Shown here piece by piece: positions 54,268 through 63,008 of a stretch of DNA of 64,000 nt (position 1 is the first letter of the stretch; each line of letters begins with the position of its first letter). The notes beneath the pieces were generated by a model. That model did no database searches. It was not told the DNA's origin and worked only from the letters and a program-made list of their open reading frames with translations. The stretch comes from Acidiflorens sp963841945 (GTDB lineage: Bacteria; Acidobacteriota; Terriglobia; Terriglobales; Acidobacteriaceae): the NCBI GenBank assembly GCA_963841945.1, contig CAWJFC010000023.1, positions 62,001 to 126,000 on the forward strand. Direction: 5' to 3'. The translations under genes were made by a program, and so were the position numbers.

Positions 54268-55320
54268 GTGGCGCCTCCGCAAACCAATAATCGAACCATC
54301 AAAAAAGAGACGAGACCTTTCGTGCCGCGCCGCTGGCTGCGCGGGGGGCACGTCCAAACGGTCGCCAGCTTTCTCCTTCAGCGCCGCATCCATCTTTCCG
54401 AGCCGGAGGCCCGCATGATCGAGGTCACCCCGGGCGTTCAAGTCCTCTGTCATTGCCACTGGCAGCCCGACCGCGCGCGCGCCCTGACCATCATCATCGT
54501 CCACGGTCTCGAGGGCTCAAGCGAATCGCAGTACATGCGCGGCGTCACCGCCAAGGGCTTGCGCGCCGGAATGAACGTCGTCCGCTACAACCAGCGCAAC
54601 TGCGGTGGTACTGACGCGCTCGCTCCCGTGCTCTATCACTCCGGCCTGTCAAGTGACATCGCGGCGGTCGCCCGAGAGATCATCGCCCGCGACCGTATTT
54701 CGCGCCTCGCCCTCGTCGGCTTTTCCATGGGCGGAAATCTCGTTCTGAAGCTCGCCGGCGAATGGGGACAGCAACCGCCGCCCGAACTCCGCGCGGTCGC
54801 CGCCTGCTGTCCGGCGCTCGATCTTGCAGCCTCGGCCGACGCGCTCCACGCTCCCGCCAATCGCCTCTACGAAACTTATTTTCTCTGGGCGCTACGCCGG
54901 AGGATGCGTCAGAAAGCACGACTGTTTCCCACCCACTTCGACGCCGAAAAGCTAAAAGGTATTCGCAGCCTGCGCGAGTTCGACGACAAAATCACCGCCC
55001 ACTATTGCGGATTCAAGGGCGCAGTCGACTACTACGACCGCGCTTCCGCCGCCCACGTAGTCGCCCAGATTTCAGTCCCCACCCTGATCCTGCACGCCGC
55101 CACCGATCCCTTTATCCTCATCACACCGGCAACGCGCCAAAAGATTCAATCGAATCCGAACATCCAATTCGTGGAAGCCGAAGATGGCGGCCACTGCGCC
55201 TTCATCGGACCGCGCAACTTGAATGGGCGCTCCGGCCAAGGCGGCGAAGCCACGCCGGCCGGTGACAGCGACGGCTACTGGGCCGAAACCGAAATCATAA
55301 ATTTTCTAAGCCAATTTTGA
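54268..55320 (+). CDS. YheT-type alpha/beta hydrolase
   Basis: The product has 350 residues from a GTG. The family opening, RRWLRGGHVQTVASFL, is clear. The nucleophile elbow is GFSMGGN, the acid is in HAATDPF, and the His is in DGGHCAFIG. Members are membrane-associated or cytoplasmic esterases of uncertain substrate (EstB/YheT). It is followed after 29 bases by a hypothetical gene on the same strand. Confidence 0.88.
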   Translation: MAPPQTNNRTIKKETRPFVPRRWLRGGHVQTVASFLLQRRIHLSEPEARMIEVTPGVQVLCHCHWQPDRARALTIIIVHGLEGSSESQYMRGVTAKGLRAGMNVVRYNQRNCGGTDALAPVLYHSGLSSDIAAVAREIIARDRISRLALVGFSMGGNLVLKLAGEWGQQPPPELRAVAACCPALDLAASADALHAPANRLYETYFLWALRRRMRQKARLFPTHFDAEKLKGIRSLREFDDKITAHYCGFKGAVDYYDRASAAHVVAQISVPTLILHAATDPFILITPATRQKIQSNPNIQFVEAEDGGHCAFIGPRNLNGRSGQGGEATPAGDSDGYWAETEIINFLSQF

Positions 55321-55349
55321 ACCCGAAGGCCTGACGACCAACGACGACC

Positions 55350-55925
55350 ATGGATGCCGACTTCTCCATCGAACTAGGCCATGACGATCCAGTGCTCGAT
55401 TTTCCCTGGTTCGATCCCTCCGGCAAGCTGGCCTACCTCGACCTCAAGCGCCATCCCGACCTGCTCGCGAAAATCGAAGAGGCGCAAAACTTCCCGGAAC
55501 TCGCCGAATTTCTCCGCGCCGCAAACTCGCCCCGTGCCGCCTTCGAAACCGCCAAATGCGACACCTGGACAACAACCGAACTGACGCCCGAGGAAGAGAT
55601 CTTCGATTCGAGCCACAAGTTTGCCAGTTACGTCGATCTTGTTTTTTCCAAGATAGAAGCGCGTCTCTCTTACGACCTTCACAAACAGTTCGCCGCGAAC
55701 TTAACCGCCCTGCTTCGCCGCGCTCCCAAAATCGCCGCCTCGGCCGAACTCTGCGTGCGCCGCTGTTATTTCAAACTGCCCGAAGCCGACATTCACGACG
55801 AAGGGTTCTATTCCACGCTTTATATAAATGGCTACGGAAAAGACGAGGCAGGCGCGCGCAAGAACTGGTCGATCGGTTTGAACCTGGCGTCAAACGCGCT
55901 TCTTCAACTGTCGGCCAGTAAGTAA
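55350..55925 (+). CDS. Conserved-looking hypothetical protein
   Basis: The product has 191 residues, soluble and acidic. It has no signal or membrane segment and no recognised motif. Codon usage and composition match its neighbours, and it follows the YheT gene closely, so it is very likely translated. A Tyr-rich segment near the C-terminus (DEGFYSTLYINGYGKDEAG) is its most distinctive feature. Confidence 0.7.
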   Translation: MDADFSIELGHDDPVLDFPWFDPSGKLAYLDLKRHPDLLAKIEEAQNFPELAEFLRAANSPRAAFETAKCDTWTTTELTPEEEIFDSSHKFASYVDLVFSKIEARLSYDLHKQFAANLTALLRRAPKIAASAELCVRRCYFKLPEADIHDEGFYSTLYINGYGKDEAGARKNWSIGLNLASNALLQLSASK

Positions 55926-56001
55926 ACGAACTCCAACTGGCGGACAAACGCGTCGAGCCAAAGAATAAACGAAATCAGCAGCGAAATGAAATGAGGGGTG
56001 C

Positions 56002-56030
56002 CCCAGGTCTCGCGTTTTTCGAGACCTGGG
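56002..56030. repeat. Perfect 11-bp hairpin (CCCAGGTCTCG)
   Basis: CCCAGGTCTCG (56002-56012) pairs with CGAGACCTGGG (56020-56030) around CGTTTTT. It lies in a convergent gap after the hypothetical gene. An array of AGCTCGAAG words follows at 56073-56118. It has the look of a genome-wide interspersed hairpin; as a terminator it lacks a following T-run. Confidence 0.65.
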
Positions 56031-56117
56031 AATCCAACCAAAGCACTCCAGCCGAAATCTCCGCCGCTGAGATTGCTCGAAGCTCATAGCTCGAAGCTTG
56101 CAGCTCGAGGTTCGCAG

Positions 56118-57146
56118 CTAATTAATATCCTGCCGGGCTTCCAGTTTCTTCACCAGACCATCCACATACGTCTTCTGATTATCCGGAGCCGATGCGAGCG
56201 CCAGCTTCATCTCCTTGGCCGCGTCGTCATACTTGCCCTGCGAAGAATAGATTCGCGCCAGTCCAGTATGAGTGAACCACATATCCGGATGCTTCTTCGC
56301 ATTCTCGCGGAAGATCGCATAGGCTTCCTCGTTATGCTTTTCGGCTTGCAGCCCGCGCGCAAAGAAGTGAACCTGTAGCGGAGTCGCCAGCTCCAGCGCC
56401 CGTTTCTGCGCCGCCAGAGAGTCGTCCTTGCGATTCAGCGCCTCTAGCAGCTTCGACTTCGTAAGCTCGTTCTCGTAGCGATCTTCATTTTCGATCGACT
56501 TGTTGGCATAATTCAGCGCGACGTCGTAGTCGATCTTTTCCGTCAGCAGGTAAGTTGCCGCATCATCCCAACTGATCCACGTGTACTGCGACAGGTTCCG
56601 CAGTTGGTTCTTCAGGCTGGCCTCCACCAGCGAATGCACGTCCACCGCGACCTTGAACGGCACCGCAACCTTCTCCCATTCCAGTTCCACTACCGTCGAA
56701 TCCTGCTTTACGTCATCGAAGTCATAGGTCAGCGCATTGTGCATTTCGGCCGTCTGCGGCTTTACGTTCACGCGGAGCGCATCCTCATCCTGCTTGTAAG
56801 TGAATGCTCCCCACGAAGTCGAGTTCTTCGAAAAAATAACCGTCCACTCGTCGGCATTAGGAATCATGTGCAGCCCATAAGTCCCGCGGTCGAGCGGTTT
56901 TCCCTCAATCGTCACCGGATCGCTGAAAGTTATGGTCGTGTTCTCATTCGCGCCCGCCCGCCACACTTGGCCATAGGGCACCAGATTTCCCCACACCTTG
57001 CGATCGTTCACCAGCGGACGGTGATAGTTGATCGTGATATCCGTGATGCCAATTCGCTGCGTAACCACCGCATGCTGGCTCTGCCGCGGCAGATCAAGCA
57101 CAAACGACTGCGCCAGACATACGCCTGACAGAGACGCCAACACCAC
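56118..57146 (-). CDS. Exported DUF2911 protein with TPR repeats
   Basis: The product has 342 residues. The DUF2911 domain (about 15-155) includes VVTQRIGITDITINYHRP, VWRAGANENTTI and GTYGLHMIPN. A helical TPR region follows (about 210-335). The N-terminus MVLASLSGVCLAQS is the back half of a signal peptide, with no basic start and a stop codon just before it. An ATG at 57156 in the neighbouring frame reads MLSR. Deleting one G would give MLSRVLASLSGVCLAQS, a complete signal. The 5' end may therefore carry an indel. Confidence 0.82.
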   Translation of the reverse strand: MVLASLSGVCLAQSFVLDLPRQSQHAVVTQRIGITDITINYHRPLVNDRKVWGNLVPYGQVWRAGANENTTITFSDPVTIEGKPLDRGTYGLHMIPNADEWTVIFSKNSTSWGAFTYKQDEDALRVNVKPQTAEMHNALTYDFDDVKQDSTVVELEWEKVAVPFKVAVDVHSLVEASLKNQLRNLSQYTWISWDDAATYLLTEKIDYDVALNYANKSIENEDRYENELTKSKLLEALNRKDDSLAAQKRALELATPLQVHFFARGLQAEKHNEEAYAIFRENAKKHPDMWFTHTGLARIYSSQGKYDDAAKEMKLALASAPDNQKTYVDGLVKKLEARQDIN

Positions 57147-57509
57147 GACTCAACATGCAGATATTTTGAAACCTCGTTGCAAATATCGGTCGGACCTTCG
57201 CTTGAACCATAGGGAAACTGCCTCCTTTAAGTGCGATCGGTTGAAATTTGCTGGAAAGGGTCGCAGGAGCGCGGCCACACCCCAAGTCACCTGCTTAGAC
57301 GAGGTCCCGCGCAACCTGTGAGCAAGGGTCAGTGCAGTCTCGAAGAATTCCAAGTCTTGCAGGCTACGAAAAATGGGAATCGCCGAATCCAAGTAAAAGA
57401 ACCTAACGGACGAGTCGAACCGTTTTTGCGGAACCGCACCGGCCCCGTCCTGCGTATCTAACGACAGAGCGCGACGGCCGAGCGGCGGCCCGCGCCACCA
57501 ATCGCTCTT
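57147..57509. other. Divergent intergenic region, no gene seen
   Basis: These 363 bases separate the DUF2911 gene from the permease pair. A minus-strand frame at 57150-57563 overlaps the permease start and shows no family features. Confidence 0.4.
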
Positions 57510-58757
57510 ATGCGGATGCTTCTCGAAATCGTGCGCCAATCGCTGTCCACCCTGTGGGCGCACAAACTTCGCTCGTTTTTGACCATGTTCGGTATCGCCT
57601 GGGGCGTCGGCTCGCTCTTACTGCTCGTCGGCCTTGGCGAAGGCTTCCGCAGCGGCCAGAACCGCCAGCTCTCCAACCTCGGCCAGGACATCATGTTCAC
57701 CTTCCCCGGACGAATTCCCGCCGTCGAAGGCAGCACCCAGTCCGGCCGCACCTACCACTTCACCTACGGCGATTACGTCGCCATCAGAGACGAAGCCCGC
57801 ACTCTCAAGTTCGTCTCGCCAGTCCTCAATCGCGAAGACATCCGCGCCGTCAGCGATTACGGTTCGACCAACGGTCAGGTCTTCGGCGTCGCCCCCAACT
57901 ACAACCAGATCCGCCACGTTCCGGTCGATCCCGGCCGCTGGTTTAACGATGAAGACAACCGCGAGACCCGCCGCGTCGCCATAGTCGGCTGGGAGCTTCT
58001 AAAAAACATGTTTCCCGGCCGTCCCGCCGTCGGCTCAACCATCCTGCTCAACGACATCAGCTTCGAAATTATCGGGGTCGTCACCAAGGTCGGTCAGGAC
58101 GGCAACAATGGCACCAACGCGCGCATCTTCATCCCCATCGATACCATGCGCAATCTCTTCCGCATAAAAGATCAGAACTCGGAAGACGCGATTTCTTTTC
58201 TCAACTATCGTCCGCTAACCCCAACCCAAGACATCGAAGCAAAAAATGAAGTTCACGAAATCCTCGCGCGCCGCCACGGCTTCGATCCCAAACTCACCGA
58301 CTCCTTCGAGGACTGGGACACTATTGAAGACAACAAACGCGTCGGCAAGATCTTCAGCGCCATGGATTGGTTTCTCGGCGTGGTCGGCGTCGTGACGCTC
58401 GGCCTCGGGGCCATCGGCATCATCAACATTATGTTGGTCTCAGTCACCGAGCGCACGCGCGAGATCGGCCTCCGCAAAGCCTTAGGCGCGACTCATCGCG
58501 CCATCATGACCCAGTTCTTCGTCGAAGGCGCATTTCTAACGGCTCTAAGCGGAGGCATTGGCTTAGCCATAACGACGGCGTTCGTAGCCCTTCTGGCCGC
58601 ATTGCCCGCGCCCGAAGGCTTTGATACGCCGCGCATAGTTCCCGCGTCAGCAGTAGTTGCAATCGTTTCGCTGGCAGTCGCGGGCATAGCCGCAGGCCTA
58701 TATCCGGCGCGTCAGGCAGCCGTGCTGCCGCCGGTCGAGGCGTTGCGCCAAGAGTAG
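57510..58757 (+). CDS. ABC transporter permease, MacB/FtsX type (first of pair)
   Basis: The product has 415 residues. One N-terminal helix (about 18-40) is followed by a large periplasmic MacB_PCD domain (about 45-255) and then three C-terminal helices (FtsX domain) with VTERTREIGLRKALGA, the coupling helix. Such permeases pair with an LolD/MacB-like ATPase and act on periplasmic substrates. No ATPase gene adjoins it. The neighbouring gene is a homologue, so the two may form a heterodimer. Confidence 0.88.
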   Translation: MRMLLEIVRQSLSTLWAHKLRSFLTMFGIAWGVGSLLLLVGLGEGFRSGQNRQLSNLGQDIMFTFPGRIPAVEGSTQSGRTYHFTYGDYVAIRDEARTLKFVSPVLNREDIRAVSDYGSTNGQVFGVAPNYNQIRHVPVDPGRWFNDEDNRETRRVAIVGWELLKNMFPGRPAVGSTILLNDISFEIIGVVTKVGQDGNNGTNARIFIPIDTMRNLFRIKDQNSEDAISFLNYRPLTPTQDIEAKNEVHEILARRHGFDPKLTDSFEDWDTIEDNKRVGKIFSAMDWFLGVVGVVTLGLGAIGIINIMLVSVTERTREIGLRKALGATHRAIMTQFFVEGAFLTALSGGIGLAITTAFVALLAALPAPEGFDTPRIVPASAVVAIVSLAVAGIAAGLYPARQAAVLPPVEALRQE

Positions 58758-58777
58758 AGACGGGGCTTGCCCCGTCT
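58758..58777. repeat. Hairpin AGACGGGGC-TT-GCCCCGTCT between the permease genes
   Basis: A nine-base perfect stem with a two-base spacer begins immediately after the first permease stop. It is 15 bases before the start of the second gene. It may be an interspersed element, and may lower expression of the downstream gene or stabilise the upstream transcript. Confidence 0.6.
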
Positions 58778-58791
58778 GCGGAATTATTTTC

Positions 58792-60030
58792 ATGATCATC
58801 GAACTCGCACGCCAGGCCTACAACGCGCTCAAGCACAATCGCCGCCGCAGCGTCCTCACCATGCTCGGCATGGCCTGGGGAATCGCCACCGTCGTGCTCC
58901 TCCTCGCCTACGGCACCGGATTCGAAAACGCTCTCTGGATCGCCTTCCGCTCCTGGGGCACCAACCTCGTCTTCGTCTTCCCGGGCCGCACCTCGCTCCA
59001 GGCTGGAGGCACCAAGGCCGGCAGCGAAATCAAGCTCACCGTCAACGATCTCGACTATCTTCAGAATGAAGTTCCGCTCCTCAAGCGCATCTCGCCCGAA
59101 GCCGCCAAGCAGTGCGTAGTCGCCTACGGCATTCGCAGCGATAATTACGGCGTCAGCGGCGTCTATCCCTACTACTCCCACATGCGCCGCATGGACCTCC
59201 AGGACGGTACCTTCTTTACCGAACTCGACGAGAACACGCGCAGCCACGTAGCCGTTCTCGGAGCCGACGTGAAGAAAAAACTCTTCTCCGGCCAGAACGC
59301 CCTCGGCGAAAAAGTCCGCCTCGACGGCATCTCCTATCAGGTCATCGGCGTTCTCAAATACACCATCCAAAACGGCGACGACAACATGAACGGCAAGGTC
59401 TACATCCCGTTCAGCGCCATGAGTGACCTGGTAAACACCTATTACCTGAACGCCATCGCCATCGAGTACGAAGGCGATCACCAGAAAGTCGCCGACGCTG
59501 TCCGCCGTTCCATGGCCTTCCACCACGACTTCGATCCCAAAGACAAGCGCGCCATCTTTGTCTTCGACGTCTTCGCCGACTTGCTCGACCTGCGCGTCAT
59601 CACCACCGGCATCAAAATTCTCTTGGGCTTCATCGGCCTGCTGACGCTCGGCATCGGCGGCGTCGGCCTCATGAACATCATGCTGGTGTCGGTCACGCAG
59701 CGCACCCGAGAAATCGGCGTAGAAAAAGCTCTCGGCGCGCGCAGTTGGCACATCCTCGTCCAGTTCCTCGCCGAGGCACTGGTCATCACTGCGCTCGGCG
59801 GAATCGCCGGCGTCATCCTCGCCTACATCGTCTCCTGGTCCGTCGGCTCCCTGACGCTCTGGAGCGCCTTCATAGAAAACGGCAAAGATGGCGACATCCG
59901 CCTCACCATCAACTCCGCCACTCTCATCGCCTCAACCGCCATCCTCGGATTCGTCGGAGTAGTCAGCGGCATGTTGCCGGCAATCAAAGCCTCAAGGCTC
60001 GATCCGATTGAAGCGCTGCGCTACGAGTAA
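58792..60030 (+). CDS. ABC transporter permease, MacB/FtsX type (second of pair)
   Basis: The product has 412 residues with the same architecture as the preceding protein: helix (about 18-40), MacB_PCD domain, then three helices with VTQRTREIGVEKALGARSWH. It is divergent in the periplasmic part. The 34-base gap to the first gene supports co-transcription. A partner ATPase must be encoded elsewhere. Confidence 0.88.
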   Translation: MIIELARQAYNALKHNRRRSVLTMLGMAWGIATVVLLLAYGTGFENALWIAFRSWGTNLVFVFPGRTSLQAGGTKAGSEIKLTVNDLDYLQNEVPLLKRISPEAAKQCVVAYGIRSDNYGVSGVYPYYSHMRRMDLQDGTFFTELDENTRSHVAVLGADVKKKLFSGQNALGEKVRLDGISYQVIGVLKYTIQNGDDNMNGKVYIPFSAMSDLVNTYYLNAIAIEYEGDHQKVADAVRRSMAFHHDFDPKDKRAIFVFDVFADLLDLRVITTGIKILLGFIGLLTLGIGGVGLMNIMLVSVTQRTREIGVEKALGARSWHILVQFLAEALVITALGGIAGVILAYIVSWSVGSLTLWSAFIENGKDGDIRLTINSATLIASTAILGFVGVVSGMLPAIKASRLDPIEALRYE

Positions 60031-60167
60031 GACAATCCGCATCAAAGAATCTCGCAGGGGCCGAGTTCGGGCCGCGAACAGTCCGGGTCGCTAACTCTTG
60101 ATCGCTAATGAAGAGAAGATCGGAACGCGGCCCGCCGCCAGTTCACGCCCTCTGCCAGGAGGTGTCT

Positions 60168-60656
60168 ATGATTCGTTCTCGAATGTTTCGACTTCTTCTC
60201 GCAGTTCTTGCCCTGTCATTCGCCACTGCCGTCGTTGCGCAAAGTCCGGTCGAAAGCTCACCCCAGCCCGCGGCCCAAAGCTCACCCCAGCCCAGGAACT
60301 CAAAGACCCCATCTCCCACCGACTACTCCTTCAGGATCAAGGCTCACCGGATTTGGACCGATACCGGCCTCAACCTCAATCCCGGTGATCGCATTCATGT
60401 CTCCGGAGCCATTACCGTTTGCGAAGAGCTAACCCCCACCGGGAATGCTCGTCTCCCGCTCCCATCCGCTCCCAGAGGAGCCTTGCTGGTCAAGCTTGAC
60501 GCAGACACGCCTCCCATTCTCGCCTCTCCCGACGCCGACCTGCCCATCCTCAACTCCAGCCAACTCTATCTCGGCATAAACGGCTTCCACTGTCGCGGAA
60601 CCGTCCCCGTCACCGTGCACGTGGATTGGCACAAACCAGACCAATCAAGCCATTAG
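60168..60656 (+). CDS. Exported protein with a PA-IL (LecA)-like lectin domain
   Basis: The product has 162 residues from the ATG preceded by AGGAGGTG. The signal peptide covers about 1-25 (MIRSRMFRLLLAVLALSFATAVVAQ). A Pro/Ser/Gln linker with the AQSSPQP word repeated follows. The domain then begins with IWTDTGLNLNPGDRIHVSGA, which matches the start of PA-IL-like galactose-binding lectins (xWxDTGxxxxxGDxxxxxAxG). It may bind sugars on the cell surface. Confidence 0.7.
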   Translation: MIRSRMFRLLLAVLALSFATAVVAQSPVESSPQPAAQSSPQPRNSKTPSPTDYSFRIKAHRIWTDTGLNLNPGDRIHVSGAITVCEELTPTGNARLPLPSAPRGALLVKLDADTPPILASPDADLPILNSSQLYLGINGFHCRGTVPVTVHVDWHKPDQSSH

Positions 60657-60721
60657 CGCGCCAATGGTTGGCGGGCGTCCAGCAGCACCTCGCCACGGAG
60701 ATACTCCACAGGCGGTACCGT

Positions 60722-61069
60722 ATGCTCGATTACGGATACCAGATGCCAGATAAAAGACTGCTCCACTACAATGTCCCCGTGCCCGACTCCCCGCAGCTCA
60801 CCAAAGTCCTCGACCACCTCCGCCTCTACGAACATCCCCTGCTCACATTTTCCGCTCGCGAGACGAACGGTGTAATCGAGATCCTTATCGATCTCAAAAA
60901 CTCAACCGTTCCGGTCCACCAATACGTGCTTCCGATCCACGCCCGTGATCTCGATCATCCCCAGTTCAACTGGACCCTCCAGCGCCAACTCTACGATGGC
61001 CTGCACGACTACTTCATTGAAATGTTCGCCAGCACGCCACAGGATCGCAAGAATGCCGGACTGGTTTAA
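60722..61069 (+). CDS. Hypothetical protein
   Basis: The product has 115 residues from the ATG at 60722. A longer open frame reaches back to 60626 and would overlap the lectin gene. It is a soluble protein with an alternating beta-like segment (GVIEILIDLKNSTVPVHQYVLPI) and a C-terminal helix. It ends three bases before the MidA-like gene and is probably co-transcribed with it. No family was recognised. Confidence 0.6.
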   Translation: MLDYGYQMPDKRLLHYNVPVPDSPQLTKVLDHLRLYEHPLLTFSARETNGVIEILIDLKNSTVPVHQYVLPIHARDLDHPQFNWTLQRQLYDGLHDYFIEMFASTPQDRKNAGLV

Positions 61070-61072
61070 TAA

Positions 61073-62263
61073 TTGCTAAAGAGGCTAAAGCTGTCTCTCC
61101 GCGAACAGATCGAACACGAAATCCGCCAGCGCGGCCCCATCCCGTTCTCGCGCTACATGGAAATCTGCCTCTACGATCCGATCGCCGGCTACTACTCGCG
61201 CAACGCCAACCAGTTTGGCAAAGCGGGAGACTTCTACACCTCCAGCGACGTTCATGCCGTTTTCGGACGCCTGCTCGCTCGCCAGTTCGAAGAGATGTGG
61301 CAAGCCCTCGACCGTCCTTCCGAACTCGAGATCCTCGAACTAGGTCCGGGTCGAGGCCTCTTCGCCCGCGACGTCCTCGACTGGTCCAGAAAGAAGTTCC
61401 CAGACTTCTTCGCGGCGATGAAGTACACGTTGCAGGAATCCTCGCCCGCGCTGCAAGCCAAGTTGCGAGAGACTCTCAGCGAACATATCGGCAGCGGAAA
61501 GGCAACGATTGCCCGTGTAGCGCGGATACCGGCGTCCGTTCCGGAGGAACGGCCAAACGCTGCAATCCACCGCGCCTGCGCGCCCGAAACTCCCCTTATC
61601 GTCTTCGCCAACGAATTCTTCGATGCCCTTCCCGTAGAAATCCTGAGTGAGCAAGGCAAACTCCATCTCGCGCTAGAAGACGGTCATCTGAAAGAAATCT
61701 GGCTTCCGCCCGCCTCTGAAGAGATGGAATTCCTCTACCGTCACAGCGTCCATCCCGAAGCGAACGGAAACGAGCGCGTCGAAGTCCCGCTCGTCGCGCA
61801 AAGCTGGTTAGCCCAAGCCGCAACCGCCGTCCAGCGCGGCTTTCTCGTCATCGTCGACTACGGCTACACGCGCGTCGAGCAACAAGCCGGACGCCATCGC
61901 GGCACCCTCATGGCCTTCCGTCAGCATTCCGCCAGCGCGAATCCATACGAAGCTCCCGGAGAGCAGGACCTCACCGCCCACGTAAACTTCACCGCTCTGG
62001 CCGCAGTCGCGGAATGTGCCGGAATGAAGGTCGAGAATCTGGTCACCCAATCCCAATTCCTCTTCGGCATCGGCGAGAAGACGCAATTCGCCGACGCCTT
62101 CGAAGATTGCCGCATCCCGCAAGAGCAGGCGAAAGTGGCCCTCCAACTAAAGCACTTGGTCACACCCGCAGGCATGGGAGAAACATTCCAGGTCCTGATC
62201 GTAAGTCGCGGCGTCGAGGGAGGAAATTTAAGAAAGTTAAGCGGCCTGTCTTTCGGCAAATAA
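61073..62263 (+). CDS. MidA/NDUFAF7-like SAM-dependent methyltransferase
   Basis: The product has 396 residues from a TTG. The family opening IRQRGPIPFSRYMEICLYDPIAGYYS is unmistakable. LELGPGRGLFARDVL is the SAM motif, and FANEFFDALPVEI follows. The mitochondrial relative methylates an arginine of complex I subunit NDUFS2. The bacterial target is not established. Confidence 0.9.
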   Translation: MLKRLKLSLREQIEHEIRQRGPIPFSRYMEICLYDPIAGYYSRNANQFGKAGDFYTSSDVHAVFGRLLARQFEEMWQALDRPSELEILELGPGRGLFARDVLDWSRKKFPDFFAAMKYTLQESSPALQAKLRETLSEHIGSGKATIARVARIPASVPEERPNAAIHRACAPETPLIVFANEFFDALPVEILSEQGKLHLALEDGHLKEIWLPPASEEMEFLYRHSVHPEANGNERVEVPLVAQSWLAQAATAVQRGFLVIVDYGYTRVEQQAGRHRGTLMAFRQHSASANPYEAPGEQDLTAHVNFTALAAVAECAGMKVENLVTQSQFLFGIGEKTQFADAFEDCRIPQEQAKVALQLKHLVTPAGMGETFQVLIVSRGVEGGNLRKLSGLSFGK

Positions 62264-62417
62264 ACAAAGCCGCGAGCCCCGCGCCTCGAGCCGCAAACCG
62301 AAGGGCGAAAAGCGAATAGCGACTAACAAATTTACACTCCAGTAACCAACCTGCCCCATTTCCAGTGCATTTAACAATCCTGAAATATCGATTCTGTAAA
62401 CTGACGATTAAACTTGC

Positions 62418-62903
62418 ATGGCGTCCGCACGCGGGTCCCAATTCGCTTTGCCGCTGCAGGTGGCAGCCGTCTGCTACCGCAGGCTGAACTCGCATGCCGA
62501 GTTCTTGCTCGTCAATACCAACGGCGGCAACAAGTGGACCTTTCCCAAGGGAGCCCCCGACAATCACCTCTCCCATAGCCAGGCCGCCGAGCGCGAAGCC
62601 CGCGAAGAAGCTGGCGCCATCGGCTCCATCGAGCCCCGTCACTTCCACGTATATCTCCACTCCAAAGGCGTTTTCTGGCAGCCCAAGGGCGTCCAGGAAT
62701 ACGTCGTCAAAGCCTTCCTCATGGAAGTCCGCCAGACCCGCAGTCCCCACGAAGACGGCCGCAATCCCACCTGGTTCGACGCCGCAGAAGCGCGCACTAT
62801 CCTCGCCAAAGGGCGCGAGGTCAAGTACGCCCGCGAACTGCAAGCCGTAATCGACCGTGCCCTCGACCACATCGACGAAGGTCGCCTCTCAGTTGCCCGC
62901 TAA
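62418..62903 (+). CDS. Nudix hydrolase
   Basis: The product has 161 residues. FPKG leads into the Nudix box, in which REAREEAG supplies the metal-binding glutamates. The first Glu of the consensus (GX5E) is Leu here. The WTFPKGAPD and VKAFLMEV context resembles Ap4A/diphosphoinositol-type Nudix enzymes. It is likely a cytoplasmic house-cleaning pyrophosphatase. Confidence 0.85.
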   Translation: MASARGSQFALPLQVAAVCYRRLNSHAEFLLVNTNGGNKWTFPKGAPDNHLSHSQAAEREAREEAGAIGSIEPRHFHVYLHSKGVFWQPKGVQEYVVKAFLMEVRQTRSPHEDGRNPTWFDAAEARTILAKGREVKYARELQAVIDRALDHIDEGRLSVAR

Positions 62904-62916
62904 GACGTTGGCGTGG

Positions 62917-62956
62917 GGACAGCCGCCCTCGGCTGTCCAGCCGAGCAACGCTCGGC
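62917..62956. repeat. Two tandem hairpins before the ABC-F gene
   Basis: GGACAGCCG (62917-62925) pairs with CGGCTGTCC (62930-62938). GCCGAGC (62940-62946) then pairs with GCTCGGC (62950-62956). No T-tract follows. The position, between the Nudix stop and the ABC-F start, would suit attenuation or an interspersed element. Confidence 0.6.
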
Positions 62957-63008
62957 AGTCGCCTGACGCATTCTTCATACCCAATTCATGAGACGATAAA
63001 AGAAGCTC

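Noticed and set aside
58504..59751. Minus-strand open frame of 415 codons
   Set aside because: It is antisense to the permease pair. Its long Asp/Glu/Val-rich runs are typical of reverse frames.
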